Of a stretch of DNA of 64,000 nt, positions 34,618 through 45,794 are shown in pieces (within the stretch, counting starts at the first letter, position 1; every line of letters starts with the position of its first letter). The notes beneath the pieces are model-generated. The model was not told the origin of the DNA. It ran no database searches and was given only the letters and a program-made list of their open reading frames with translations. The stretch is taken from NCBI GenBank assembly GCA_020081605.1, contig JAHREC010000011.1:744001-808000 (forward strand). The letters are read 5' to 3'. This stretch comes from Albifimbria verrucaria. Taxonomy: Eukaryota > Ascomycota > Sordariomycetes > Hypocreales > Stachybotryaceae. The position numbers and the translations under genes are program-made.

Positions 34618-37600
34618 TTTGCCTGTGCCGATGTTGGGCTGGTTGATGGTTGATGCGGCTCAACTTATAAGTCAATCGACCACACGGAACAATCCCGTGT
34701 ATTGATTTACAGCGAACTCGAGCCAGAGCCGCCTGACATCATTTTCCCTCAACTTCCGACTTGATGCAGCTAGCGGAGTTGCTCCGTAGATGCGGGCAAA
34801 CTCCGTCTGCTCAGCGAATTAGCTGCACCAACCGCAACTCAATTGATAGCTTTTGAAAACTTTGTTAGTGCGGGCAATTGGTTGACAGATATTTATTAGG
34901 TTGGTAAATGTTGATTGATATTAATCCGCCGTGACAACCTTGAGCTGCATCACCACAGCCAAGTTTCATGCTGCATGTGCAGCCTAGTTTACAATAGAGC
35001 TGTAGATATCAAGTAACAATTCAAGAAAAGTGTTTGTTCGAAGTAAAAACCGTCAAACCGTCCCCTTAATTCTTACTGTTCATGTGTCAAGTCTTGAACT
35101 GGCAAGATTGGGTTGTAACTCGATTGCAACTGGATTGCAACTAACCCTCAACTTGACATGCACTTATCGAGGTGGACAATTGATGGCACAACTCAATGCA
35201 CAAAAGACTGCACTAGGATATACAAGCTAGGACAAGCATGTAATTATGAAATGTCACTCTACTCCGCAGCACCAGATCCACCCTCATCCACCAGGCCTGG
35301 CACGGGCCTCTTCAGCGCCAGCGTCTAATTTACACATAAATCTAAGCCTACCCTGAACCCAGGTTAAAGCAAATCGTGCATAAACAGCGTGAGCCTACTT
35401 CGATTAAGCATGCGAGGAGAAGGATGAACCAATGTCAATTTGCTAGCTAAAGCCTAGTAGTTGTGTTTGCGTGGCTTGGTATGGATACTGAAGTCGTGCT
35501 GCTGTTGGAGTGAATATGATTGCGTGCACATCAAATCTTCAACTAACACAGCCAAGGCTCTAAGCTATGCCTACAGAACGTAACCAATCTCAAATCATTC
35601 ACTTCTCGGCCGAGACTATACCAAGCTCCCGGTCTAATCTCCTTGGCGTTCTGAACTCGATACAGTATCCAACAAACCGAAAGCCCGTGTGCCGACAGCT
35701 CTTGGCCGGCCGTGCATACCCAAACTACCCCAACATGGCAATGACATGTCTGATAGTTGTTTCCTTGGATGAGAAGATAATCAGACTTACTCACTGTATT
35801 CAGGCTGTCTACAATGCAGCAATCAACATCTCACTGCATCCACATCTCACTACAAACTTGCTGCTTGATCTACACCTCTAAACAACAACCAAGACACATC
35901 ACAACCCTTACTCAACCACTCCACGCCAACTGCAACTACTGCACTCTAGCAACAAGAGTCTCCGTACCCAATTTGCCATCAACCACATGGCGAATCCCTC
36001 AATCCCACTATTCACCGGTCCCTCCCGTACAGCTCAGACACCACAATTACAATGGCTGGCTCTAGTACGCTAGCCGCCGACTCGGAAATAACCTGCCGCT
36101 CACAAATCCCCGGTTGGCCTTGGACTAGCAAGGAGGCGCCCCGTGGCCCAAGCTCGTGTCTGAGCGCAACCGCACCACCAAACGTTAGTCTCAGCGCTGC
36201 CCGGCGTAGATAACCACACGGGTCGTGTTTAGTGAGGGCGCAATTCTCCCATTGGTCGCCTGGCCGCTCTTGGAGATTTGCCCGCTTGTAGATCCTCGTA
36301 GTCGCAGTGACAGGTCCAAGGCCCGTTTCATCTGGGGTGCGCCCAATCGCCGTGGAGCCTCGTCGTGGAGCCTTGCCGTGGAGCCGGGCGGGAGGAGAGG
36401 CTCGATTCTGATCTGCATGGCGCCTCGGCCGTCGGATCCTTTGGATGAGCGTCATCATATTACCAAGCCGGGTTGCGAGGCTGGGCGTTGAACATTGGGA
36501 CGGATGTCTGGGGTGGAACTCCTCCAGCATCTCTTGGCAAGTTTCCATGTTTGTCTGTATGTCTGTCTGTCTGTCAAAACGGGTCGATTCAACACAAGTC
36601 TCGTAAACACAATACGTCCCAAACGGACCCTGAATGCCACCCTCATCCAGCGCGGGATCATAGACTGCTGCCGTCGAAACCCACTTATGGCCATCCATAT
36701 GGCTGGCCTCTGGGAGCAATGACATCCCCGTCTATTCATAGAAATGGGTTTGGGATTAATGAGAACCAGGTCATCTGTCAGAACCATCTGTCAGAACCAT
36801 CGCAGCTTTCCAATCATCTGCCCTTCTCTGTAACCGCCAGATCCAAACCGGTCGCCCGTCCATGATGCCCTTTTGGGGCATTGGTTGCGCGCGCGCTTCC
36901 GATTCGACCAGGTGTATCACCACCAGCGTGTGGAATATCGTCGACAACTAAAACGTTTGGCGCTACGGCGTCTTGCGACCAGACTCAAACCGCCCCACCA
37001 CCTCTCAAAGGCCTTGTCTTCTGGAAGGGCTCGTTGTTTGCTAGTTTCAGCCCGCGCAAAACAGGCCGCCGCCAACTCCCGTGGCACTGACTCTGTTCGT
37101 TCAAGCCAAACGCGCCCATTGGGCCCTCCCGAGTCGCTGCGGCTGGCCGGCTAAGTCGGTATCTCTGGCGGGATCCCTCAGTTTCACGCCTCGCCTCTGG
37201 TTGGCTTGACTGGGTGGAATCGGTTTCACGCCGTGACCACAGTTGACCATGGGAAACCGACCTCTTGCTGAGAAGCCCTCTTTCTCGTGATGGCAGTCTG
37301 GTTTCACGCCTCGCCTTTTCCTGCGCTTGAGCGAAACCTCTGCTGGCGGCTGTTCTCTCCGCGATGCCTTCGACGACTCCACACCACGGCTAACTCGGTA
37401 TCAATGGTCTAGTTTCACAGCTCAACGCCCACCCGTGGTCGGTGGCCACCGCATTTGCCTGCATTCGAGCGCGGGAGTCCAACTCCACAATGCGCCGTTA
37501 CCATCATGTTCGGTTTCGTTTGCTGGTGGACTTCAACTGCCTCCGAAATCCTATAAAGACATGCCTCTCCGTCGCCTATCAATGTCCTTTCTCCTCATCA

Positions 37601-37740
37601 GCATCTCTTCAGCTTTCGCCTCAATCTTCTCTTCTATTCTCTACCGCAGTTGATCTGCCTGGTTTTTATTCTTTCCTCTTATTTTAACCCCTCAGCTTTT
37701 AGCTTTTTCAGCTCCTTTTCTTCAAACAACAACCTTCAAA
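34618..37740. other. 3.1 kb spacer with Egh16-like promoter
   Basis: No gene supported; the 237-codon minus frame at 36012-36725 is compositionally unlike a protein. Features are a (GTCT)n tract near 36551-36575, an array of GTTTCAC repeats at 37149-37421, a TATAAAG at 37552 and a CT-rich leader before ATG 37741. Confidence 0.5.
37180..37421 (+). promoter_or_regulatory. GTTTCACGCC repeat array upstream of Egh16-like gene
   Basis: GTTTCACGCC occurs exactly at 37180-37189, 37223-37232 and 37301-37310, with a variant GTTTCACAGC at 37412-37421. Two copies sit in a longer imperfect unit (CGGCTAA-TCGGTATC...GTTTCAC) near 37147 and 37386. All lie 320-560 nt before the start codon, suggesting clustered activator sites. 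Confidence 0.45.
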
Positions 37741-38593
37741 ATGTTCTCCAAGCTCATCGTCCTGGCTCTGGCAGCCTCTCCTCTCGTCGCCGCCCACGGC
37801 AAGATCGCCGTTGTCGTACGTTCTCAGCCATCCAGCCTCGTCTCGATCTCGCTAACAAGCTAAACAGTCTGGTGATGCCGGTGGCAACTCCACTGCTCTG
37901 GGTATCCAGGGCGGTGTCGTTCCCGGCCCTGGCCGCAACAGGGTCACTGAGCCTGACACCACCGTCTTCGGTAACGTCAACATCATGACCGACGGCCTCG
38001 GCAAGACCAACGGCGGCGGCAAGAACACTCTCGAGGGCATGTCCCAGGTCATGGCCCTGTCTGGAGACACCCTTCCCCAGATCTCCTCCAACGGTGGAAC
38101 CCTCTCCGGTACCTTCCACATCGTCACCACCGACGGTGCTGGTCCCCTCCAGGCTGTCCTCGACCCTACCGGTACCGGTGCCTTCTCCCAGGGTACCATG
38201 CTCGAGACTGTCACCCAGGTCCCCGGCAAGGGCGGCAACATCAAGGCTACTCAGGGCCTGAACTCCCCGTGGCCTGTGGTCTCGCATGACCAACACCATC
38301 ATGCGCCGTGCCACCAACGTCAACGAAGACTACGTGAGTAACAGCCCCGCTAGGTCTTTCGCTTCTCTTGCTAACAACCCCAACAGCCCATGGCCTTCGC
38401 TGTCCCCGCTGGCACCCAGTGCACTGGTTCCATGAACGGCAAGGAGAACGTCTGCCTCGTCAAGATTGCCAACTCCAACCGTGCTGGTCCCTTTGGTGGT
38501 GTCGTTGCTGTCCAGATGGTCAACGGAGCTGCCACTCCCGTCGCCACTCCCGCCACCAAGTCCAAGCGTGCCCGCCGCGCTTACCAGGTTTAA
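37741..38593 (+). CDS. Egh16/gEgh16-like secreted appressorial virulence-factor family protein
   Basis: ATG 37741. Signal peptide MFSKLIVLALAASPLVAAHG. Intron 37816-37867, then SGDAGGNSTALGIQGGVVPGPGRNR and a central conserved FHIVTTDGAGPLQAVLDPTGTG. Intron 38334-38386, then FAVPAGTQCTG...NVCLVKIANSNRAGPFGG, the C-terminal signature of the Egh16/GAS1/MAS family induced in appressoria. About 265 residues. The molecular function is unknown. The frame changes at CCCC 38265-38268. Here exon 2 has one base too many, or two too few, so it differs from most other shifts in the window. Confidence 0.85.
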
Positions 38594-38783
38594 GTTGACT
38601 CGACTTCGTCTGGGCCGGTCCTAGTACAAGTTGAAAATGTTGATCAGCTGGGCTTGGCTAATTTTTGAAGAGAGAAATTGAAGCTGAGGGGGTGATAAAG
38701 GGGCATATTCAGAATAGATAATAATTGGATTTTTCCATTCATAACAGTTCTAACCGAGCAATGTGACGTCTATCAATCTCTAA

Positions 38784-40557
38784 CTAGTAAACATAGCGGA
38801 ACATCAGGTTCTCCTTGTCCGTCAAATCATCAAACGCGCGAGTCATGTTTACATCATTGGCCTCGGCAACGCCGCTCGCCTTGAGCTCGTCCTTCTTCTT
38901 GTTCTGGGCAACGAGGTACCAGCGCAGGCCGAGAATGACAAACACAAGAAGGAGTAGCAGCCAATGTGCACGGCGAACGCAATAAAGTAGCGAGGGGCGT
39001 CTCGAGCGAGGAACACCTGGGGCCTGCTATCGTTAGCCGTGAATTTCAAATGATGTGAATAAAAACTTACCAATGGCGTTTCCAATGGCCCAGGCGCAAA
39101 AGTTGATGGCGACGACAAACGTCTTCTTCGTCTGACCGGCCACGTTTCGGGAAATCATGGACAGAGCCAAGGTCTGGGCTGACCAGAACGACAGGGTGAT
39201 GTAGTAGGCGATGAGCAGGCCGACCTTGGTGGAAAACGTGGTAGGCTTGATGGCCATGAGGATGGCTGTGCCAACAAACGACCTGAGACTTGTTAGATTT
39301 GATTTGTGGGTTTGTGGTGGAACAGGCGGCTTACGGTGCGCAAAAACCCAGCATGACAAACAGGTTCTGGCTTGTCTTCTTGACCAACCATGCTGACGAC
39401 AGCAAAACAATGATAATGTAGAAGCCGAGCACCATGGCCAACAGCTGGGTCTCAAGAGTGCTGAAGCCAAAGCTCTTGATGATGATGTTGGCGAACGAAC
39501 CCAGGCCAGACGTGGGCAGGGTGGTGCAGATGGCAATCAAGGCGTATCCCCAAGTTTGAGGATCACGCAGCGCCTCGATGGCCTGCTCCTCTTGAACTTG
39601 CGGTTCTGGATACCGGTCTGGTTGTCGCGAACACGCTCAATCATGTCGTGCTTCTCCTCTTCGGTGAAGCACTTGGCACGCATGGGCGAGTCGGGCATCC
39701 AGAAGAGCACAAAGACGCCGAAGATGACGGAGATGATGCCGTAAGTCAGGAAAAGCCACTGCCAGGACCTGAGAGGACCCGTCTTGATCAGGGCGAAGCA
39801 GTAGGCGAGCAGACCACCGACGATCTGCTGGGCACCGTTCATCATGTACCTGGATGTGTGTGAGCAGGAGCTATCAAATCTTGAGCATGGTGCTTACCAG
39901 TAGGTCACACGGTCGGCCTGCTCCTCTCGGCGGTACCACATGGCAGAGAGCATCACGAAGCAGGGCTGGCAGGCCGACTCAAAGATACCGAGCAGTGTAC
40001 GGGCAACGACGAGACCGGTAAAGTTAGTGCAGGCAGCGTGGCATGCCAAGACGGTTCCCCATGCGATGATGCTGAAGCTAAGGTACTTGGCGATGGGCAG
40101 GCGGGAGATGAGGTAGTTTTGCGGGTATTCGACGAAGAGGACGGCAATGTAAATACAGGTGGTCAACCAAGGGAACTGCGTCTGTTAGCAATCGTTAAGG
40201 AAAGCGCGTGCACGCGGTACACAAACCTGATAGTTGGGGCCGCCGTTTGCGTTGGCCATGCCGACATCGTCGAGGAGGCCCATGATGGAGGTAAAGGACA
40301 TGGTGCCCTTGTCGATGGCTTGGAGGAAGTAAGTCGCAATCATGACAATCAAAACACGCTTGTCAATCTTCCTGCGGAGCTCACGGCTGCGCTCCGGCGT
40401 AATCTCGACTCTGCCGCTGCCCACATACTGAGCCAGCTCCTTGTCGATTCGGTCAGAATCCAAGGGTGGTGCTTCTCAAGGTCTTGAGAGGTTCGCTCAA
40501 CCTCATTGGCACCGGCCTTGGGCCCGATCGGGGAGTTACGGCTTCCGTGGTCGCCAT
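38784..40557 (-). CDS. MFS transporter, Dal5/allantoate-permease (ACS) family
   Basis: ATG 40557, stop TAG 38784. A hydrophilic N-terminus (DSDRIDKELAQYVG...RRKIDKRVLIVMIATYFLQ) leads into 12 helices. Recognisable blocks are DKGTMSFTSIMGL, YPQNYLISRLPIAKYL, RTLLGIFESACQPCF, YMMNGAQQIVGGLLAY and the cytoplasmic loop WMPDSPMRAKCFTEEEK. Four in-phase introns: 40182-40226, 39850-39897, 39283-39334, 39024-39070. Five one-base losses are apparent (CC 40545, GGG 40464, near 39591, GGGG 39019, near 38954). This family imports organic anions such as allantoate, nicotinate or sugar acids. It is divergent from GH105, so an oligouronide or uronate substrate is a good guess. Confidence 0.85.
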
Positions 40558-40561
40558 GCTG

Positions 40562-40598
40562 CTGACTGACTGACTGACTGACTGACTGACTGACTGAC
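40562..40598. repeat. (CTGA)n tetranucleotide microsatellite in 5' leader
   Basis: 37 bp of perfect CTGA repeats ending 5 nt upstream (in gene orientation) of the transporter start codon at 40557. Confidence 0.95.
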
Positions 40599-41474
40599 AG
40601 TTTGAAAATTGCGTCACGGCCAAGAGTTGCGCCAAGGGGCAGATGCGGTCAACAGGAAGAGGCGGGAAAGGGGCCGTGTGACAAGTCGCATATATACCCA
40701 AATCGCTTGTCGCCGTGGTCGCTGAGCTACCGGGCCACCCCTTAAACCCGTGGGGTCTCCAGACTTTTGCGTTGCAGGATTATTACCCCATACCCCGGAC
40801 AGCGTGGGATGGGATAGGTTTGCGTTGGATGGCGATCTCGGATGGCAGGCTCACGGGGTAAAGGAGGCCGAAGAGTGAGGCCAGTTGGTTTAGCAAAGCT
40901 TGTTTGACTGGGCGGATAAGAGGGCCTGGTGGACCGCTGAGGGCCGAGTCAAGGATCCCCGCATGACTGGACCTAGTTGCGTTGACATGACTGAACAAAC
41001 TTAAACGTGGGCCCTACTCGCGCGATCAAGGGCGAGTCAGGATGCAGGGCTGCGTTCCACCACGCTGGTTGAAGTTTTGGCTGTTGCTCGACCCGAAACT
41101 TCAACGACGTCGTTTCATCGCAGGCTGCATTCGGCTGCAGATCCCGAATCTCGGTTGCCAAGGGACCTGGGTTCGACGGGAAGCATCTTGGCAGACACGC
41201 AGAAGCCGGCACTTGGGCCAGCGTGACAACAACCACCGAGGCCAGCCCAAATCTTCCGGTCGCGGTGCCAAGGTGCAGGGAGGCCCTGAAGCTGGCTCGG
41301 TCGCATCTCCGCCGAAACAGGCTTCCCGCATACGGTCTCCCAGATATTGCAAGGATTTACACCCTCGATTGTTCAAAAGGATTTGGGGTTGCTTTCGTAA
41401 ACGAGCTTTCTCTGCATGTGGCGCGCTTATCGTGTGGTTGGTCCCTGAACGTGTGTCTCTATCGAACTTTCAAT
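40599..41474. promoter_or_regulatory. shared divergent promoter, MFS transporter/GH105
   Basis: Intergenic DNA between two divergent starts (40557 and 41521). No independent gene; the 194-codon frame 41042-41626 runs into the GH105 start in another phase. Likely a shared control region. Confidence 0.5.

Positions 41475-41509
<35 letters not shown>
41475..41509. repeat. (CAAG)n tetranucleotide microsatellite in 5' leader
   Basis: 35 bp of perfect CAAG repeats ending 11 nt before the GH105 start codon. Confidence 0.95.
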
Positions 41510-41520
41510 TCTCAATCAAG

Positions 41521-42638
41521 ATGCCCACGCACGTGTACGGCGTTGCCTCGGAAGATGTCCACAAGCAGATCAAGCAGCTCATCCATGAGCTGGTCAACAT
41601 CAAGGACACGACGGGCGAGTTCCTGATGACGCTGGCCGACGGCCGCATCATCGACACCAAGGGCTGGAACGACTGGGAGTGGACGCACGGCATCGGGCTG
41701 TATGGCATCTGGAAGTACTACGAGCTGACGGGCGACGCCGAGTGCCTGGCCATCATCGAGAAATGGTTCCAGGACCGGTTCCGCGAGGGCCACAAGGGCA
41801 AGAACATTAACACCATGGCGGTGTTCCTGACGCTGGCGTACGTGTACGAGAAGACGGGCAACGCCACGTACCTGCCGTGGCTCGACAGCTGGGCCGAGTG
41901 GGCGTACCACGACCTGCCGCGAACCCGACACGGCGGCATGCAGCACATTACCTACCTCGAGGTCAACGAGGAGCAGCTGTGGGACGACACGCTGATGATG
42001 ACGGTGCTGCCGCTGGCCAAGATTGGGTTGGTGCTGAACCGGCCGCACTACGTGGCCGAGGCCAAGCGACAGTTCCTGCTGCACATCCAGTACCTGTTCA
42101 ACGCCCGCTCGGGCCTCTTCTTCCACGGCTGGACGTTCAAGGAGGAGGCCACAACTTTGCGGACGCGCGCTGGGCCCGAGGCAACAGCTGGGTGACCATT
42201 GTGATCCCCGAGTTCATTGAGCTGCTGGACCTGCAGCCCGACGACCCCTTCCGCCAGCACCTGGTCAGCACCCTGATCAGCCAGTCCGAGGCGCTCGTGC
42301 CGCTGCAGACGCCGAGCGGTCTATGGCGCACACTGCTGGACGTGCCCGAGGAGGAGGGCTCGTACGTCGAGGCCAGCGCGACGGCGGGCTTCGCGTACGG
42401 GCTGCTCAAGGCCGAGAGGAAGAAGTACATTGGCAAGGAGTTCGCCGAGGTCGCGTTCAAGGCGGTCAAGGCGGTGCTGGACAACATCAGCCCCGAGGGC
42501 GAGCTGCTGAACACGTCGTTTGGCACGGGAATGGGCCACGACCTACAGCATTACAAGGACATCCCGAGGACGAGCATGCCGTACGGCCAGGCCATGGCGA
42601 TGATGGCGCTGGTGGAGTTTTTGCGGGCGTACCTGTAA
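41521..42638 (+). CDS. GH105 unsaturated rhamnogalacturonyl/uronyl hydrolase
   Basis: ATG 41521, intronless, ~372 residues, no signal peptide, so cytosolic. Blocks are GWNDWEWTHGIGLYGIWKYY, HGGMQHITYLEVNEEQLWDD (the catalytic Asp region before TLMM), GGHNFADARWARGNSWVT and SYVEASATAGFAYGLLKA, matching the YteR-type (alpha/alpha)6 barrel. The enzyme hydrates the C4=C5 bond of unsaturated uronic acid at the end of pectin/rhamnogalacturonan fragments and releases the next sugar. One break at GG 42147-42148 (one G restores EEGGHNFADARW). Paired with a divergent sugar-acid-type transporter, it probably processes imported lyase products. Confidence 0.9.
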
Positions 42639-43096
42639 GGTGGATGTTAAGGGGTCAGGTTATGTCATGATGATGATAAATAAAATAGAAACCAAGTGCA
42701 AGACGCGTATAAATAAGAATAAGGTGTTTGATAAGAGTGACTGCCAAATCTGGCCCGGCGAGATAACTCGAGGTACGTACCGCCCCGAATCTGGGGAAGT
42801 ACCTCGGCCGGTACCGTCGCACCAAAAACGTGACCACCGGTGACGTCTACACTCCCAACCTCCATGTACAGGCTCCCCACATCCCATTTTTGACATCTGC
42901 ACATCATCCACCAGCGTCATCCAGCCGCCTCTCCAAAAAAACACTAAGCATTGGTCACGATACTGTCATGACGACTCGTGCGTGATCAATGATGCTTCTT
43001 GTTTAGCCTGCTGCCTTTCAGTCCTTTGGTCCAGCCCTCTGGCTTAGCCCTCGCGCCAACAGTCCTCTCCACCATCCCGACGGCCCGCCTCACACA
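42639..43096. other. short spacer with promoter of next gene
   Basis: Nothing gene-like. A GGTAC-rich patch with partial symmetry lies near 42775-42815 (GTACGTACCGCCCCG, GGAAGTACC, GGCCGGTACC). Confidence 0.4.
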
Positions 43097-44905
43097 ATGT
43101 CATCCTCACGTCCCAAGATCAACCCCAGGCCTGGCTTCGGTCCTGCCCGCGCGTCCGCAGCTGGTAGAACCACGTCCTCGGGCTCTTTTCACGCAGGTGC
43201 CCCCATCCCGAACCTCGCTGCCGCCATGCGTCGCCAGTCCACCTATCGATACCAGACCTTCCCCACGCCGCCCCGAAGACTCCCTCGAACAGCCCGCCGG
43301 GTCCGACGCGAGCGATTCGGCCTCCGAAGATGATCACGAGGAAACCCTCTGCCGGTGAGGCAGCTCCTGTTGTTGGCGTTTTTGTCGCTCGCCGAGCAGA
43401 CCGCCCTCAATTCCATCTCTCCCTACCTTCCCCAGCTGGTCGGGTCCATGCCCGACATCCCCGAAGAAGACATCGGCTTGTACGTGGGTATTTTGGCTAG
43501 CTCTTTTGCCCTGGCACAGCTGTCGACGAATTTCCTCTGGGGTTACACGTCGGATCTGGTCGGCCGCAAGCCTGTGCTGCTGCTTGGAACTTTCTCCTCA
43601 CGTGCTGCTTCGTCGCGTTTGGCTTCTGCAAGCAGTACTGGCACGTCATCCTTGTCCACGTCGCCATGGGGATGCTCAACGGCAACGCCGCCTGCGTGCC
43701 TACCGTCCTCGGTGAGGTGACGGATCGTTCCAACCAGAGCAAGGCCTTCACCTACCTCCCCGTCATCTACTCGCTCGGCGGCATTACCGGCCCGGCCCTG
43801 GGTGGTGTCCTCGTCGGGACTATTGGCGGTTCCAAGTACCCGTACCTTGGTCCTAACCTGGTATCAGCTGTCCTGTTAGGCCTGAGCGTGGTGGTCGTTG
43901 GCATTTGGTTCGAGGAGACCTTGGATGAGAGCGACGGCCAGGTGGCGGTACCCACGTGGATCACTCGAACCTGGGCATGGGTATCGCGATCCAGCAAAGA
44001 TTCGTCGCGGCGCAACTCCTGGAGCGCGCGCTGGCCACAACGGTCCAACCAGCCACTTCTCTCTTCAGCCTCGTCGACTTCCTCCCGCGATAGCGACGAC
44101 GAGCCGCAGGATGACTCCGAGCCTGGCAAGGACGACTCGCACGGACCAAACATTTGGCACGAGCTCCTCAACCGTACCACCGTGCTTCTCCTCATTACCT
44201 ACCTGGTGTTCCAGCTTTCCAACATCAGCTACAACAGCCTGTATCCAATCTTCGCGGCCGCGCCTCCTCCTACCGGCCGTCGACTTAGCCCGGGCACGAT
44301 CGGCGTCAGCCTTAGTCTGGCCGGTGTCGCAACCATTGTCTTCCAGGCTTTTCTATATCAGTCGCTCAAGTCCAGGGTTGGCAACCTGGGTACCTACCGC
44401 TTTGCCCTGTTGGGTATTGCCGTCAGCATGGTGCTGATGCCTTGGGTGGGTTACATTGACGAGGCACCACCAATGGGGCTCGGCAGTGGGAAGATGTGGC
44501 TGTACACGGAACTCGGCGTCGTGCTCATTATTAAAAACATTTGCGCGGTGGGTGGCCTGTCCAGCGTGATGCTCTTGGTAAGTTTTCGTTTTGCTCCCTG
44601 ATTGACTGACTAGTCGCTAACTCGTAAGTAAGATCACCAACTCTGCCCCGTCTCACGCTAGCCTGGGAACCCTCAACGGCGTGGCACAGACGCTCTCCGC
44701 GCTTGGACGCAGCATTGGCCCGTTCGTATCGGGCGGTTTGTTCACGCTGTCAACCAACATTCGCCCCAAGGGCGAGGCGTTGGCCTGGTGTTTGTTTGGC
44801 GGGCTCTGCCTGGCAGGTTGGGTTCTCGCCTTGTTCATCCGAGGCGACAACCTGGAAAGCGACGACTGGGTAGGCGCTCACGAGGACGAAGAGGAGGAAC
44901 CATAA
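43097..44905 (+). CDS. MFS transporter, DHA1-like
   Basis: ATG 43097. A Ser/Arg-rich ~90-residue cytoplasmic N-terminus, then helix 1 LLLLAFLSLAEQTALNSISPYLPQ, WGYTSDLVGRKPVLLLG (MFS motif A), GEVTDRSNQSKAFTY and GITGPALGGVL. A long acidic/Ser central loop (RDSDDEPQDDSEPGKDDS) separates the two six-helix halves. Intron 44578-44632 is in phase. Breaks: CCCC 43271-43274 (one base extra or two missing), CC 43352-43353 and near 43594. Members of this group export drugs or small metabolites or act as vacuolar carriers; the substrate is unknown. Confidence 0.83.
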
Positions 44906-45181
44906 ACGCAGCCAGAACATGAATTACGATACAACTTAGTGGGCATTAGAAGAGGCGTGCATTCTCGGCGTTGGTAAGCTCTTGGTTTGGGTGTACTCGA
45001 ATATGTATTCTAGAAGTCTTGTCTATATATGGCACAAAGAAGTAAAGCAAACAAAAATCAACAGGTCCGTCGCGTATGCTGTTATCCCGCGTATGTCTCA
45101 TGCCGTCTAGTCGTACATGAGGGCCAGCCACTCATCCCATGCATATCTACCCGCTCCAGGCAGGCGTGGTGCGCGCGGCGC

Positions 45182-45794
45182 TTAGTACCAGGTTGGCGCA
45201 AACGTCCAGTGTCGCAGCATCGTGTCCACGGCCGTGGCCCACTCGTGCTCGAAGCAGGCCGCGAGCTGATCGACGTCGGCGGCGCTCGGCTCCGTGGAGC
45301 CCCACATCTCCGGTTGGGCAGCCTCGATGGCCGCGTAGCCGCCGATGAGGTCGTCGTTCTGCATCTTGACCAGGCACAGCCAGGCCATGTTCCAGCTGCG
45401 GTTGCTCTCAGGGTCGGCGCGCACGCGGTCGTAAGCGTCCTGCACAATGGAGCCGCAGAAGGGTAACTGCGGGTCAAGCCGCGCAGCTCGTTGAGGAACT
45501 GCTTGCTGGTGACATAGTAGGTCCAGGCGGCAGTCATGGGCTCCTGAAAGGCGCGGGCATCCTCCTCGTTGTCGCAGGAGGCGGCGACACGCTCAATACG
45601 GCAGAGCTCGGTGAGGGTGTTGACCCGGTGAGTGGAGAGGGAGGTGATGAGGGAGCGGAGAGATTGCTGAGAGTGTTAGCGGAGGTATAGGTGGTGGGGA
45701 GGTGTAGATGGTGCGGCGGTTGACTTACAGAAGAGTGGCCGGAGCTAGACTTCTTGCTCGAGCGAGAGCTGGAGGTGGAACCGCGAGAAGGCAT
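45182..45794 (-). CDS. hypothetical protein, Ser-rich N-terminus
   Basis: ATG 45794. Exon 1 (45729-45794) encodes a Ser/Arg/Lys-rich start (PSRGSTSSSRSSKKSSSGHSS). Intron 45667-45728 (62 nt) is in phase. Exon 2 encodes a helical acidic domain (NEEDARAFQEPMTAAWTYYVTSKQFLNELRG, WNMAWLCLVKMQNDD, HEWATAVDTMLRHWTF). One base is apparently missing near 45478, after which the frame is open to the stop. About 185 residues. No family recognised, no signal peptide. Convergent with the MFS gene. Confidence 0.6.

Noticed and set aside
36012..36725. 237-codon minus-strand frame
   Set aside because: Arg/Pro-rich random-looking product in GC-rich spacer; no motif.
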